From Martinezella multihospitum (GTDB taxonomy: Bacteria; Pseudomonadota; Alphaproteobacteria; Rhizobiales; Rhizobiaceae): a stretch of DNA of 64,000 bases. The stretch's first letter is position 1, and each line of letters starts with the position of its first letter. The DNA is taken from assembly GCF_900094585.1 (NCBI RefSeq), contig NZ_FMAG01000003.1:682001-746000 (forward strand). Direction: 5' to 3'. Under the pieces are notes generated by a model, which made no database searches, was not told the DNA's origin, and was given only the letters and a program-made list of their open reading frames with translations. Made by a program: the position numbers and the translations under genes. Shown here piece after piece: positions 26,858-36,039 of the stretch.

Positions 26858-28702
26858 ATGAGCCCGACCTCGCTCCACTCCCCCATTAATTTCTCGGCAA
26901 GCCCGGCGGCCGGCCAGGCGCTTGGAGACCTGCCAGCCTGGAAGCTAAGCGATCTCTATCCTTCCTCCACGTCCCCCGAATTCATCGGAGACATGGAAAA
27001 GGCCGGCAAGATGGCCGTCGCCTTCGAAGACAAGTGGAAGGGCAGGCTTACCGAAGCCGCCACCAAGACAGGCGATGCAGGCATCGGCGCAGCCATCAAG
27101 GAGTATGAGGCGCTTGACGATATCATGGGTCGCCTCGGCTCGTTTGCCGGGCTCACCTACTTCTCCAACACCATCGATCCGGCCAATGGCAAGCTCTATG
27201 GCGATGTGCAGGCAAAGCTGACGGAATACGCCGCGCACCTGCTGTTCTTCCCGCTCGAATTAAACCGCATCGACGATGCTGTCGTTGATGCCTGCATGGC
27301 GAACGACCCCGCCGCCGGCCATTATCGCCCGTGGATCGTCGATCTGCGCAAGGACAAGCCGCATCAGCTCGATGACAAGCTCGAGCAGCTGTTCCTGGAA
27401 AAATCCATGACGAGTGCCGCCGCCTTCAACCGCCTGTTCGACGAGACGATGGCTGAGCTGCGCTTCGAGATCGACGGCGAGAAGCAGCCGCTGGAAGTCG
27501 CCCTGAACATGCTGCAGGACCAGGATCCGGAAGCACGCCGCAAGGCGGCGATGGCGCTTGCCGAAACCTTCAAGGCGAACCTGCGCACCTTCACGCTGAT
27601 CACCAATACGCTCGCCAAGGACAAGGAAATTGCCGATCGCTGGCGCGGCTTCGAAGATATCGCCGACAGCCGGCATCTGGCCAACCGCGTCGAGCGCGAG
27701 GTGGTGGATGCGCTGGCCGCCGCCGTGCGCGAGGCCTATCCGCGTCTCTCGCATCGCTATTACAAGATGAAGGCCAAGTGGCTCGGCATGGACCAGATGA
27801 ACTTCTGGGACCGCAATGCGCCGCTGCCCGAAACGCCGAATGCGCTGATCCCCTGGAGCGACGCGAAGGATACGGTGCTATCGGCCTATGGCAATTTCGC
27901 ACCCGAAATGGCCGCCATCGCCAAGCGCTTCTTCGATGAGGGATGGATCGATGCGCCGGTTCGCCCCGGCAAGGCCCCGGGCGCCTTCGCGCATCCGACC
28001 GTGCCGTCGGCTCATCCTTACGTGCTGGTCAACTATATGGGCAAGCCGCGCGATGTCATGACGCTGGCGCACGAGCTCGGCCACGGGGTGCATCAGGTGC
28101 TGGCCGGCGGCCAGGGCGCGCTGATGTGCCAGACGCCGCTGACCCTGGCTGAAACCGCTTCCGTCTTCGGCGAGATGCTGACCTTCCGCGCGCTGCTCGA
28201 CAAGACCACCGACAAGCGCGAGCGCAAGGCGATGCTCGCCCAGAAGGTCGAGGACATGATCAATACGGTCGTGCGCCAGATCGCCTTCTATGAATTCGAG
28301 CGCAAGGTGCACACTGCCCGCAAGAATGGCGAGCTGACATCGGATAATATTGGCGAGCTGTGGCTCTCGGTGCAGGAGGAGAGCTTAGGCCCGGCGATCA
28401 AGATCTCCGAGGGCTACGAGACCTATTGGGCCTATATCCCCCATTTCATCCACTCGCCCTTCTACGTCTATGCCTATGCCTTCGGCGACTGCCTGGTGAA
28501 CTCGCTCTATGCCGTCTACCGCAATGCTGAAAAGGGCTTCCAGGAGAAGTATTTCGAACTGCTGAAGGCCGGCGGCACCAAGCACCATTCCGAACTTTTG
28601 AAGCCTTTCGGCCTCGACGCCACCGATCCGTCGTTCTGGAGCAAGGGTCTGTCGATGATCGAAGGGCTGATCGACGAGCTGGAAGCGTTAGATAAGAACT
28701 GA
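26858..28702 (+). CDS. pepF: M3-family oligoendopeptidase F
   Basis: The 614-residue zinc metallopeptidase is related to oligoendopeptidase F and degrades short peptides in the cytoplasm. The zinc site is TLAHELGHGVHQ (HExxH near residue 402), with the downstream Glu in TLAETASVFGEML. The ATG at 26858 follows AGAGGA; codons upstream in the frame look non-coding. The gene is divergent from the response regulator. Confidence 0.92.
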   Translation: MSPTSLHSPINFSASPAAGQALGDLPAWKLSDLYPSSTSPEFIGDMEKAGKMAVAFEDKWKGRLTEAATKTGDAGIGAAIKEYEALDDIMGRLGSFAGLTYFSNTIDPANGKLYGDVQAKLTEYAAHLLFFPLELNRIDDAVVDACMANDPAAGHYRPWIVDLRKDKPHQLDDKLEQLFLEKSMTSAAAFNRLFDETMAELRFEIDGEKQPLEVALNMLQDQDPEARRKAAMALAETFKANLRTFTLITNTLAKDKEIADRWRGFEDIADSRHLANRVEREVVDALAAAVREAYPRLSHRYYKMKAKWLGMDQMNFWDRNAPLPETPNALIPWSDAKDTVLSAYGNFAPEMAAIAKRFFDEGWIDAPVRPGKAPGAFAHPTVPSAHPYVLVNYMGKPRDVMTLAHELGHGVHQVLAGGQGALMCQTPLTLAETASVFGEMLTFRALLDKTTDKRERKAMLAQKVEDMINTVVRQIAFYEFERKVHTARKNGELTSDNIGELWLSVQEESLGPAIKISEGYETYWAYIPHFIHSPFYVYAYAFGDCLVNSLYAVYRNAEKGFQEKYFELLKAGGTKHHSELLKPFGLDATDPSFWSKGLSMIEGLIDELEALDKN

Positions 28703-28762
28703 AATTCTGTCTGCTCGCAGGAGCAGGTCAGGCACGTCTGCCATCGCCGCACCCTCGCGCAT

Positions 28763-28805
28763 GGCCCCTCACCCCGACCCTCTCCCCGCCGATGCGGGGA
28801 GAGGG
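28763..28805 (+). repeat. Palindromic repeat (CCTCTCCCCGC type), left copy
   Basis: The element reads GGCCCCTCACCCCGACCC, then TCTCCCCGCCGATGCGGGGA, then GAGGG, and contains a strong internal hairpin. An inverted copy lies at 28867-28908. Confidence 0.8.
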
Positions 28806-28866
28806 AGCAGCGGCAGCAGCCTTCGCATCATTTGGGCACGAATGGCGCGGCAAATGCCGGATCGGT

Positions 28867-28908
28867 CCCCTCTCCCCGCTTGCGGGGAGAGGGCTAGGGT
28901 GAGGGGCC
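28867..28908 (-). repeat. Palindromic repeat (CCTCTCCCCGC type), right copy
   Basis: This is the inverted partner of the element at 28763. It contains CCCCTCTCCCCGC, GCGGGGAGAGGG and CTAGGGTGAGGGGCC. The two copies sit between pepF and pabB and can pair with each other. The same sequence recurs at 63701-63741. Confidence 0.8.
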
Positions 28909-28979
28909 AAGCGCCTAGTTGCGGCGCGCGCAGCCTAGCCTGACAATCAACATAACAAGAACCCGATAGAAATCCGCGC

Positions 28980-30140
28980 ATGGCCGATGCCATACCCTAC
29001 GTCCTCTTCAGGGACGACAGCACAGGACAGATGATGATCTTTGCCGAGCCGGCCGAGATCATCGTCGCCCATACGCGCGCGCAATTTTTCGATGCCCTTG
29101 ATCGGATGGAAGAAGCCAGGCGGCAGGGACAATGGCTCGCCGGCTACATGGTGTATGAGGCCGGCCATCTCTTCGAGGAAAAACTCGCACCTTTCGCCGA
29201 GGAGAATAGGGAAACGCCCCTGCTCTGCTACGGCGTCTTCGACGGCCCTGCTGCAGCTGACCATCCGCTCGGCCGGCCGGCCCAGCGCGTGGAAAACCAG
29301 GAACTGCTGACGGAGCCGAAAGCGGCCTGGAATTTCGAGACTTATAAGGAGCGCTTCGACAGGCTGCACCAGCATCTGCGCCTGGGTGACTGCTATCAGG
29401 CAAACCTCACCATGCCGGTCCACGCCCGGTGGACCGGCGATCCCCGCGCTGCCTTCTGGTCGCTGATCGAACGGCAGCCGGTGAAATACGGCGCGCTCGT
29501 CGATCTCGGCGGGCCAATCATCCTGTCACGCTCGCCGGAACTCTTCTTTCGCACAGACGAGGATGGCTGGATCGAGACGCATCCGATGAAGGGCACGGCC
29601 AGGCGCGGCAAGGATGCTGCCGAAGATGGTGAGATCATCGCAGCCATGCTTGCCGACGAGAAGACGCAGGCCGAAAACCGCATGATCGTCGACCTTTTGC
29701 GTAATGACATCTCCCGCATCACCGAAGTCGGCACACTGGATGTGCCGAAGCTCTTCGAAATAGAGACCTACCCAACCCTGCACCAGATGGTCAGCCACGT
29801 GCAGGCAAGGCTGCTGCCGGACATGACCATCCGCGACATTCTCGCAGCACTCTTCCCCTGCGGCTCGATCACCGGTGCCCCGAAAATGCGGGCGATGGAA
29901 ATCCTGCATGAGCTGGAAGATGGCCCCCGCGATGCCTATTGCGGTGCGATCGGCATGATTTCGCCGACGGGTGCCATGCGTTTTTCGGTGGCGATCCGCA
30001 CGATCTCGCTTTTCGAAGACGGCCGCGCGGTGTTCAATGTCGGCGGAGGCATCGTCTTCGATTCGACGGCGGAAGCGGAATATGAAGAATGCCTCCTCAA
30101 GGCGCGCTTCGCCGTGGGGGACCGATGGATCGACCGGTAG
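28980..30140 (+). CDS. pabB: Aminodeoxychorismate synthase component I
   Basis: PabB makes 4-amino-4-deoxychorismate from chorismate and ammonia for folate. The protein has 386 residues, and the chorismate-binding domain covers about 120-380. HPMKGTARRG near residue 200 keeps the lysine typical of PabB, and PCGSITGAPKMRAMEIL near residue 297 is the family signature. No glutaminase (pabA) gene is adjacent, so it must be supplied from elsewhere. The last 16 nt overlap the following aminotransferase class IV gene. Confidence 0.93.
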   Translation: MADAIPYVLFRDDSTGQMMIFAEPAEIIVAHTRAQFFDALDRMEEARRQGQWLAGYMVYEAGHLFEEKLAPFAEENRETPLLCYGVFDGPAAADHPLGRPAQRVENQELLTEPKAAWNFETYKERFDRLHQHLRLGDCYQANLTMPVHARWTGDPRAAFWSLIERQPVKYGALVDLGGPIILSRSPELFFRTDEDGWIETHPMKGTARRGKDAAEDGEIIAAMLADEKTQAENRMIVDLLRNDISRITEVGTLDVPKLFEIETYPTLHQMVSHVQARLLPDMTIRDILAALFPCGSITGAPKMRAMEILHELEDGPRDAYCGAIGMISPTGAMRFSVAIRTISLFEDGRAVFNVGGGIVFDSTAEAEYEECLLKARFAVGDRWIDR

Positions 30141-30766
30141 AGGATTTTTCCCTGATCGAGACGCTGCGCTACGAGCCGGAAGCCGGCTTCGTGCGTCTGC
30201 GCTTGCATCTCGCCCGGCTGCAACGATCCTCCCGCCGCCTCGGCTTTTCCGCGCCGCAGAACGTGCTCGGCAAGCTGGAACAGGCGGTTGCCGGCGCCAC
30301 CACACCCTTGAGGGTTCGGTTGACGCTGGACCGTCACGGGCAAACAGAAGTAACGACAGCCCCCTTCACCCCACTGCCGCCCGATACCGTCTGGCGCGTC
30401 CGCATCGCTGCAACCCGGCTCGATTCCGCCGACAAGCTGCTGCGTGTCAAAACCACTCACCGAGGCGTCTATGAAGCGGCCCGCGCGGAATACCGGGCCG
30501 ATGAGGCTGACGAAGTGCTGCTCCTCAATGAAAAGGACGAGGTCTGCGAAGGGACGATCACCTCGATCTTCCTCGAGGACGGTCCTGAGACGCTCCGCAC
30601 CCCACCCATATCAGCGGGACTGCTTGCCGGCGTCCTGCGCACCGAGCTCATCTGCCAGCGCAAGACCCGCGTTGGACGTATCCGGCTCGACGATCTGAAA
30701 GATCGCACCCTTTACGTTGGAAACTCCCTGCGCGGCCTGATCCGCGCGCAACTCCTGTGGAATTGA
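30125..30766 (+). CDS. pabC: Class IV aminotransferase, probable aminodeoxychorismate lyase
   Basis: The 213-residue fold-type IV PLP protein starts MDRPVEDFSLIETLRY. The likely PLP lysine is in LLRVKTTHRGVY near residue 118, and the cofactor loop is VCEGTITSIFLE near residue 144. In this position next to pabB it probably releases pyruvate from aminodeoxychorismate to give p-aminobenzoate. The ATG at 30125 follows GGGGGA and overlaps pabB in another frame. Some bacteria fuse the two proteins. Function is inferred from context. Confidence 0.85.
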   Translation: MDRPVEDFSLIETLRYEPEAGFVRLRLHLARLQRSSRRLGFSAPQNVLGKLEQAVAGATTPLRVRLTLDRHGQTEVTTAPFTPLPPDTVWRVRIAATRLDSADKLLRVKTTHRGVYEAARAEYRADEADEVLLLNEKDEVCEGTITSIFLEDGPETLRTPPISAGLLAGVLRTELICQRKTRVGRIRLDDLKDRTLYVGNSLRGLIRAQLLWN

Positions 30767-30770
30767 TGGA

Positions 30771-31055
30771 ATGTTCATCCTCTCGCTCACCTACCTCAAG
30801 GGCAATGACGAAGCCGACAAGCACATGGAGCCACATATGGCCTGGGTGAAGGAAGGCTATGCCAAAGGCTGGTTCCTCGCTTCCGGCCGCAAGGTGCCGC
30901 GCACCGGCGGCGTCATCTTCGCCCGCGGCGAGAGGGCCGAACTGGAGGCCTATGTCGCCGCCGATCCCTTCACCATCCACGGCGTCGCCATTTACGAAGT
31001 CCAGGAAATCGCCCTGACCACCGTTACCGGCGGATTGGAAAGCCTGAAGGCCTAA
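30771..31055 (+). CDS. YciI-like protein
   Basis: This is a 94-residue ferredoxin-like-fold protein with MFILSLTYLKGNDEADKHM, then HMAWVKEGYAKGWFLASG, and DPFTIHGVAIYEVQEI. The conserved His (HMAWV) and Asp (DPF) form the putative YciI active site, but its reaction is not known. It begins 4 nt after the pabC-like gene and is probably the third gene of that operon. Confidence 0.88.
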   Translation: MFILSLTYLKGNDEADKHMEPHMAWVKEGYAKGWFLASGRKVPRTGGVIFARGERAELEAYVAADPFTIHGVAIYEVQEIALTTVTGGLESLKA

Positions 31056-31233
31056 GCGGCGGAAGGCGCTTGCCTTCCGCTCCATTCCGTTTATGTCAGC
31101 GAAAACCAACCTTGAGAGCAACAAACTCGTCGCATATGGCGTGTATGTTGGCCTCGACTTGACTTTGCCCGGCTAACCCTGAACAGCTCTTTATTGTGAC
31201 ATCAAATTATGATTAGAGCCGCTCACCCCGCGT

Positions 31234-31271
31234 TTTCGCGCAAACTCTGCCAGCGCTTTCGCGCAAACTCT
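31234..31271 (+). promoter_or_regulatory. 15-bp direct repeat upstream of homospermidine synthase
   Basis: TTTCGCGCAAACTCT occurs at 31234-31248 and again at 31257-31271, exactly 23 bp apart (about two helical turns). It lies 50 nt before the hss start, in a place suited to a regulator binding as two units. Function is inferred. Confidence 0.45.
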
Positions 31272-31321
31272 AACTAGATTTCGTGAACCGAACGGCGTCC
31301 TGCCTTTCGAAGGAGAAAAGA

Positions 31322-32773
31322 ATGACGAAACACAACTATCCGGTATATGCCGAAATTACCGGTCCGATCGTGATGATCGGCTTTGGCTCCATTGGCCGTG
31401 GCACCCTGCCCCTGATCGAGCGCCATTTCAAATTCGACAAGAGCCGGATGGTCGTCATCGACCCGCGTGAAGAGCCAGCCGATATGGAAATTCTGGCAAA
31501 GCACGGCGTTCGTCATATCAAGGAATATGTCACCAAGGACAATTACAAGGATCTGCTGAAGCCGCTCCTGACGGAAGGCGGCGGCCAGGGCTTCTGCGTC
31601 AACCTCTCGGTCGACACCGGTTCGCTCGACCTGGTCAAGCTGTGCCGCAAGCTCGACGTGCTCTATATCGACACCGTCGTAGAACCTTGGCTCGGCTTCT
31701 ATTTCGACAAGAACCTGAAGAATGCCGACCGCACCAACTATGCCCTGCGCGAAACCATGCGCAAGGAGAAGGAAAAGAATCCGGGCGGTTCGACCGCCGT
31801 TTCCACCTGCGGCGCCAACCCGGGCATGGTCTCCTGGTTCGTCAAGCAGGCGCTCGTCAACCTCGCCAAGGATATCGGCCTGAAGTTCGATGAGCCGGAT
31901 CAGCATGACCGCGAGGGCTGGGCCAAGCTGATGAAGAAGGTCGGCGTCAAGGGCGTGCATATTGCCGAACGCGACACGCAGCGCACCAAGCATCCAAAGC
32001 CGCTCAACGTCTTCTGGAACACCTGGTCGGTCGAAGGCTTCATCTCTGAAGGCCTGCAGCCGGCCGAGCTCGGCTGGGGCACCCACGAAGAATGGATGCC
32101 GAAGAATGCCAAGAAGCACAAGAAGGGCTGCAAGGCCGCCATCTATCTGGAACAGCCGGGCGCCAACACCCGCGTCCGTACCTGGTGCCCGACCCCCGGC
32201 CCGCAATACGGCTTCCTGGTGACCCACAACGAGTCGATCTCGATCGCCGACTATTTCACCGTGCGCGACAAGGACGGCGAAGTCACCTTCCGTCCGACCT
32301 GCCACTACGCCTATCATCCGGCCAACGACGCCGTGCTTTCGCTGCATGAGATGTTCGGCAACGGCGGCACGCCGCAGCCGGTTCATCACGTTCTCGACGA
32401 GGACGAGCTGGAAGACGGCATCGACGAACTCGGCGTGCTGCTCTACGGCCATGCCAAGAATGCCTATTGGTACGGCTCGCGCCTGTCTCTCGAAGAGACG
32501 CGCCGCATCGCTCCCTACCAGAACGCCACCGGTCTGCAGGTAACCTCTGCAGTTCTCGCCGGCATGGTCTGGGCGCTGGAAAACCCGAAGGCAGGCATCG
32601 TCGAAGCCGACGAGATCGACTACAAGCGCTGCCTCGAAGTTCAGCTGCCCTATCTCGGCCCGGTCGAAGGTCACTATACCGACTGGACCCCGCTCGATGG
32701 TCGCCCGGGCCTGTTCCCGGAAGACATCGACACCAAGGATCCCTGGCAGTTCCGGAACATTCTGGTTCGCTAA
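31322..32773 (+). CDS. hss: Homospermidine synthase
   Basis: The 483-residue enzyme makes sym-homospermidine from putrescine (and spermidine) using NAD, the main long polyamine in many rhizobia. The N-terminal Rossmann motif is IVMIGFGSIGRGTLPL near residue 16. Later blocks are STCGANPGMVSWFVKQAL near residue 160, NTWSVEGFISEGLQPAELG and PGANTRVRTWCPTPGPQYG. The ATG at 31322 follows AAGGAG; in-frame codons upstream are not needed. It is monocistronic with its own terminator. Confidence 0.95.
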   Translation: MTKHNYPVYAEITGPIVMIGFGSIGRGTLPLIERHFKFDKSRMVVIDPREEPADMEILAKHGVRHIKEYVTKDNYKDLLKPLLTEGGGQGFCVNLSVDTGSLDLVKLCRKLDVLYIDTVVEPWLGFYFDKNLKNADRTNYALRETMRKEKEKNPGGSTAVSTCGANPGMVSWFVKQALVNLAKDIGLKFDEPDQHDREGWAKLMKKVGVKGVHIAERDTQRTKHPKPLNVFWNTWSVEGFISEGLQPAELGWGTHEEWMPKNAKKHKKGCKAAIYLEQPGANTRVRTWCPTPGPQYGFLVTHNESISIADYFTVRDKDGEVTFRPTCHYAYHPANDAVLSLHEMFGNGGTPQPVHHVLDEDELEDGIDELGVLLYGHAKNAYWYGSRLSLEETRRIAPYQNATGLQVTSAVLAGMVWALENPKAGIVEADEIDYKRCLEVQLPYLGPVEGHYTDWTPLDGRPGLFPEDIDTKDPWQFRNILVR

Positions 32774-32804
32774 GAGTATAGCATCAGCTTGATGCAAGAC
32801 CCGA

Positions 32805-32836
32805 ATGCCCGCACAGGTCGTGCGGGCATTTTTGTT
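32805..32836 (+). terminator. Rho-independent terminator after hss
   Basis: ATGCCCGCAC-AGGTC-GTGCGGGCAT is a perfect 10-bp stem ending in TTTTTGTT, 31 nt after the stop. Confidence 0.95.
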
Positions 32837-32953
32837 ACGCAAGCCAGATAAATCAAGCAGATCGCCTGTGACGTCTTGCTTTAGTTCGAGGGTCGCGCCA
32901 TCTTCCTTGCAACCAGTACGCCTTTAGACCGCCCCTATTCGCGGGAGATATTT

Positions 32954-33343
32954 ATGAAGATGAGAACCGTTCTTGCCCTCGTTGCTGCCTCGGCAACTCT
33001 ATCTGCTTGCGTCGATTTCGGCGGCTCCAGACCGCCGCCGATGACGATGAACCCGGGCGGCGGCCAGCCGCGCACGAATTCCGTGGAAGGCAGCTGGGCC
33101 GATTCGAACGGGTTGAGCTCGACATTCAACGGCGGCCGCTTCGAAACGCATACGACGGACGGCACCAACCAGCAGATGGCATCCGGAACCTATACGACCG
33201 ACCCGTCGGGCGTGATCCAGATCAACCTCTATTCGAACATCAAGCGCACATCCTCGAAGGTGAATTGCTTCCTGGCCAATCCCAGCCAGCTCAATTGCAC
33301 CTCCGAAACCGGTGGGCACTTCTCGCTCAATCGTCAGGGCTGA
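32954..33343 (+). CDS. omp10: Omp10-like outer-membrane lipoprotein
   Basis: The 129-residue lipoprotein has the lipobox LSAC at residues 16-19. The mature part contains VEGSWADSNGLSSTFNGGRF, TTDGTNQQMASGTY, TSSKVNCFLANPSQLNCTS and FSLNRQG. The pattern closely follows Brucella Omp10, a surface lipoprotein. The two cysteines near the C-terminus are kept and may form a disulfide. Met at 32960 is an alternative start. Function in the envelope is not defined. Confidence 0.88.
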   Translation: MKMRTVLALVAASATLSACVDFGGSRPPPMTMNPGGGQPRTNSVEGSWADSNGLSSTFNGGRFETHTTDGTNQQMASGTYTTDPSGVIQINLYSNIKRTSSKVNCFLANPSQLNCTSETGGHFSLNRQG

Positions 33344-33371
33344 TAAAGGCCTGATGGACGGATAAGGCATC

Positions 33372-33695
33372 ATGCGCGGAATGCTGATCCTCTATCTGGC
33401 ACTGATCGCAGCATTGCCCGTCGCTGTTCTGGCGACGGTCCTTCCCGTCAACAGCTACCGGGCCCAGGGCATCGAGGCTCTCGATTGCGACGGCCCGGCG
33501 AGCGTTCTCCTTTTCGCCGTGCCGGTTTTGCTCTTCTACGGCGCCAGCGCCATTCTGCTCTACCGAAAGCGGAATCGACATCTTCATCTTGTCACCTCCC
33601 TCTGCTGTGCGCTCGTCTTCTGCTCCGTCGGCTGGAATGCCGCTGCGGCGCTGCGCGAATCCTACGGCGCAGCCTCCGTTGAGGCATGTGCCTGA
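33372..33695 (+). CDS. Small hypothetical membrane protein
   Basis: The 107-residue protein has three hydrophobic segments: LILYLALIAALPVAVLATVL, VLLFAVPVLLFYGASAILLY and LVTSLCCALVFCSVGWNAAA. It contains five cysteines, one of them in LDCDGPAS. I do not recognise the family. It lies 28 nt after the Omp10-like gene and could be co-transcribed. The coding call rests on the membrane pattern and frame length. Confidence 0.6.
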   Translation: MRGMLILYLALIAALPVAVLATVLPVNSYRAQGIEALDCDGPASVLLFAVPVLLFYGASAILLYRKRNRHLHLVTSLCCALVFCSVGWNAAAALRESYGAASVEACA

Positions 33696-33842
33696 TTTGG
33701 CACCGCATTGTGTGGCTTTGTAAAATCCTAATGAAGCCAACAGCTTTTGCTTGCACTCGCTTGCCCGGGATGAAAACATTGCCACGGGGGGCCGCCTTGG
33801 GGCACAGGCGGGCCGGATTGCAATGACCAACAGGAGAGACAG

Positions 33843-35942
33843 ATGAAGCAGCCCTTCGGAGTGGGTCTTTTGGCCGCCACGCTGCTGGCGCTGAGCAGCA
33901 GCGCCGCCTTCGCGGACTATCAGCTCAACATCCTGCACTTCAACGATTTCCATTCTCGCGTCGAATCGATCAACAAGTTCGATGCCACCTGCTCTGCGGC
34001 CGAGGAAGCCAAGAACGAGTGCTTCGGCGGCGCCGCGCGGTTGAAGGCTGCCGTCGACCAGAGGCGCGCAGCGCTCGCTGGCCAGAACGTAGTCGTCCTC
34101 GACGCCGGCGACAATTTCCAGGGCTCCCTGTTCTACACGACCTACAAGGGTGCGGCCGAAGTCGAATTCCTCAACGACATGAAGATCGACGCCATGACGG
34201 TCGGCAATCACGAGTTCGACGATGGCGAAGGCCCGCTGGCCGCCCTTCTCGACAAGGCGCAATTTCCGGTCGTAACCGCCAATCTGGTGGTCGACGACCA
34301 ATCGAAGCTCGGCAACCGCATCAAGAAGTCGATCGTGCTCGATATCGGCGGCCAGAAGATCGGCATCGTCGGTGCGGTAACCACCGAAACGCCTGAACTC
34401 GCCTCTCCCGGCCCGCATGTGAAGATCACCGACGATGCCGCCGCCATTAGCGCCGAAGTCGATGCGCTGAAATCGCAAGGCATCAACAAGATCATCGCGC
34501 TCACCCATGTCGGCTATCCGCGCGATGTCGAGAAGATCGCCAAGATCGCCGGTGTCAGCGTCGTCGTCGGCGGCCACTCGCATACGCTCCTGTCGAATAC
34601 CGATCCGAAGGCGGCCGGCCCCTATCCGACCATGGTCGACAATCCGGCGGGCTATAAGGTCCCCGTCGTCCAGGCCGCATCCTATAGCAAATATCTCGGC
34701 GATCTCGTCGTCACCTTCGACGACAACGGCGCCGTCAAGGATGCCAAGGGCGATCCGATCCTGCTCGATTCCTCGATCAAGCCCGATCCGGCAATCGCCG
34801 CCCGCGTGCAGGAAATGGCCAAGCCGATCGAGGAACTGCGCAAGAAGGTCATCGGCAATTCGCAAGGGCCGATTGAGGGCGCGCGTGAAATCTGCCGTGT
34901 TCAGGAATGCTCGATGGGCAATCTTGTCGCCGATGCGATGCTTGACCGCACCAAGGCGCAGGGCATCTCCATCGCCATCCAGAACGGCGGCGGCCTGCGC
35001 GCCTCCATCGGCGCCGGCGATGTCAGCATGGGCGATGTCCTGACTGTGCTGCCCTTCCAGAACACGGTCGCAACCTTCCAGCTGACCGGCGCGGACGTGA
35101 AAGCCGCACTCGAAAACGGCCTCAGCCAGATCGATGACGGCGCCGGCCGCTTCCCGCAAGTTGCTGGCCTCAAATACAGCTTCGACAAATCGAAGCCGCC
35201 AGGCAGCCGCCTCGTCTCCGTCGACGTGCAGGAAGGCACCGAATTCAAGCCGATCGACCCCGAAAAAACCTACGGCGTCGTCAGCAACAACTACATGCGC
35301 GCCGGCGGCGACGGCTACACCGTCTTCGCAAAGGATGGCAAGAACGCCTACGATTTCGGCCCCAATCTGGAATCGGTGGTCGCCGATTATCTTGGCGCGC
35401 ACAATCCTTATAAGCCCTATACGGACGGCCGCATAACCCAGGTAGCCGCGGCAGCGCCAGCTGCGCAGCCGGAACCCGCAAAGCCCGCCGATACCTCGCA
35501 GACAGCACCGGAGCAGAAGCCGGCAGCAGCTGCTACCGATAGCGGCGGCGCCTCATCCACGACCACACCGCCAGCCTCTTCTCCCCCAGCTGTGACGATA
35601 CCAAGCACGACGATGCCGGCAAACCCGTCCGTAACACCATCCGCTCCGGCAAAATCGGATCCGGCAGCCTCGACACCCGCCACATCGGCTCCAGCGGCGG
35701 AAACCCCGGCTGCTTCCGCACCTGCCGCCACGGCTCCGGCAACAGCGGCGCCGGAAGCTAAGGTCGGCGAACCGCCAAAGACACCGACAACCCACGTCGT
35801 CGTCGCCGGCGACACGCTCTGGGATCTTGCCAAGATCTATTACGGCGATGCCAAGCAATGGCACAAACTCGTGGCCGCCAATCGCAACATCAAGCCACAC
35901 CACCTGACGGTCGGCGAAAAGTTGAGGGTTCCGGCCAAGTAA
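33843..35942 (+). CDS. Periplasmic 5'-nucleotidase/metallophosphatase with C-terminal LysM
   Basis: The protein has 699 residues. A signal peptide (about 1-24) is followed by a calcineurin-like metallophosphatase domain with NILHFNDFHSR, VLDAGDNFQGS, TVGNHEFDDG and GGHSHTLLS. The 5'-nucleotidase C-terminal domain spans about 330-510 (IQNGGGLRASI, NYMRAGGDGY). About 110 residues rich in Ala, Pro, Ser and Thr link to a LysM motif (HVVVAGDTLWDLAKIYYG to KLRVPAK). It probably hydrolyses nucleotides in the periplasm while bound to peptidoglycan. Confidence 0.93.
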   Translation: MKQPFGVGLLAATLLALSSSAAFADYQLNILHFNDFHSRVESINKFDATCSAAEEAKNECFGGAARLKAAVDQRRAALAGQNVVVLDAGDNFQGSLFYTTYKGAAEVEFLNDMKIDAMTVGNHEFDDGEGPLAALLDKAQFPVVTANLVVDDQSKLGNRIKKSIVLDIGGQKIGIVGAVTTETPELASPGPHVKITDDAAAISAEVDALKSQGINKIIALTHVGYPRDVEKIAKIAGVSVVVGGHSHTLLSNTDPKAAGPYPTMVDNPAGYKVPVVQAASYSKYLGDLVVTFDDNGAVKDAKGDPILLDSSIKPDPAIAARVQEMAKPIEELRKKVIGNSQGPIEGAREICRVQECSMGNLVADAMLDRTKAQGISIAIQNGGGLRASIGAGDVSMGDVLTVLPFQNTVATFQLTGADVKAALENGLSQIDDGAGRFPQVAGLKYSFDKSKPPGSRLVSVDVQEGTEFKPIDPEKTYGVVSNNYMRAGGDGYTVFAKDGKNAYDFGPNLESVVADYLGAHNPYKPYTDGRITQVAAAAPAAQPEPAKPADTSQTAPEQKPAAAATDSGGASSTTTPPASSPPAVTIPSTTMPANPSVTPSAPAKSDPAASTPATSAPAAETPAASAPAATAPATAAPEAKVGEPPKTPTTHVVVAGDTLWDLAKIYYGDAKQWHKLVAANRNIKPHHLTVGEKLRVPAK

Positions 35943-35966
35943 GGACGATTTGTCTCGTATGAGAGG

Positions 35967-35996
35967 GCCGGTCCGGGCTTTCCCGGACCGGCTTTT
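35967..35996 (+). terminator. Rho-independent terminator after the 5'-nucleotidase gene
   Basis: GCCGGTCCGGG-CTTT-CCCGGACCGGC is a perfect 11-bp stem followed by TTTTGTT, 24 nt after the stop. Confidence 0.95.
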
Positions 35997-36039
35997 GTTC
36001 TTATGTGAAGTGCTTCGTATCTTGAGAGGAATTCAATCG

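Noticed and set aside
33327..35402. 691-codon open frame on the minus strand
   Set aside because: It lies fully antisense to the well-supported 5'-nucleotidase/LysM gene. Long antisense frames are expected at this GC content, and its translation shows no domain.
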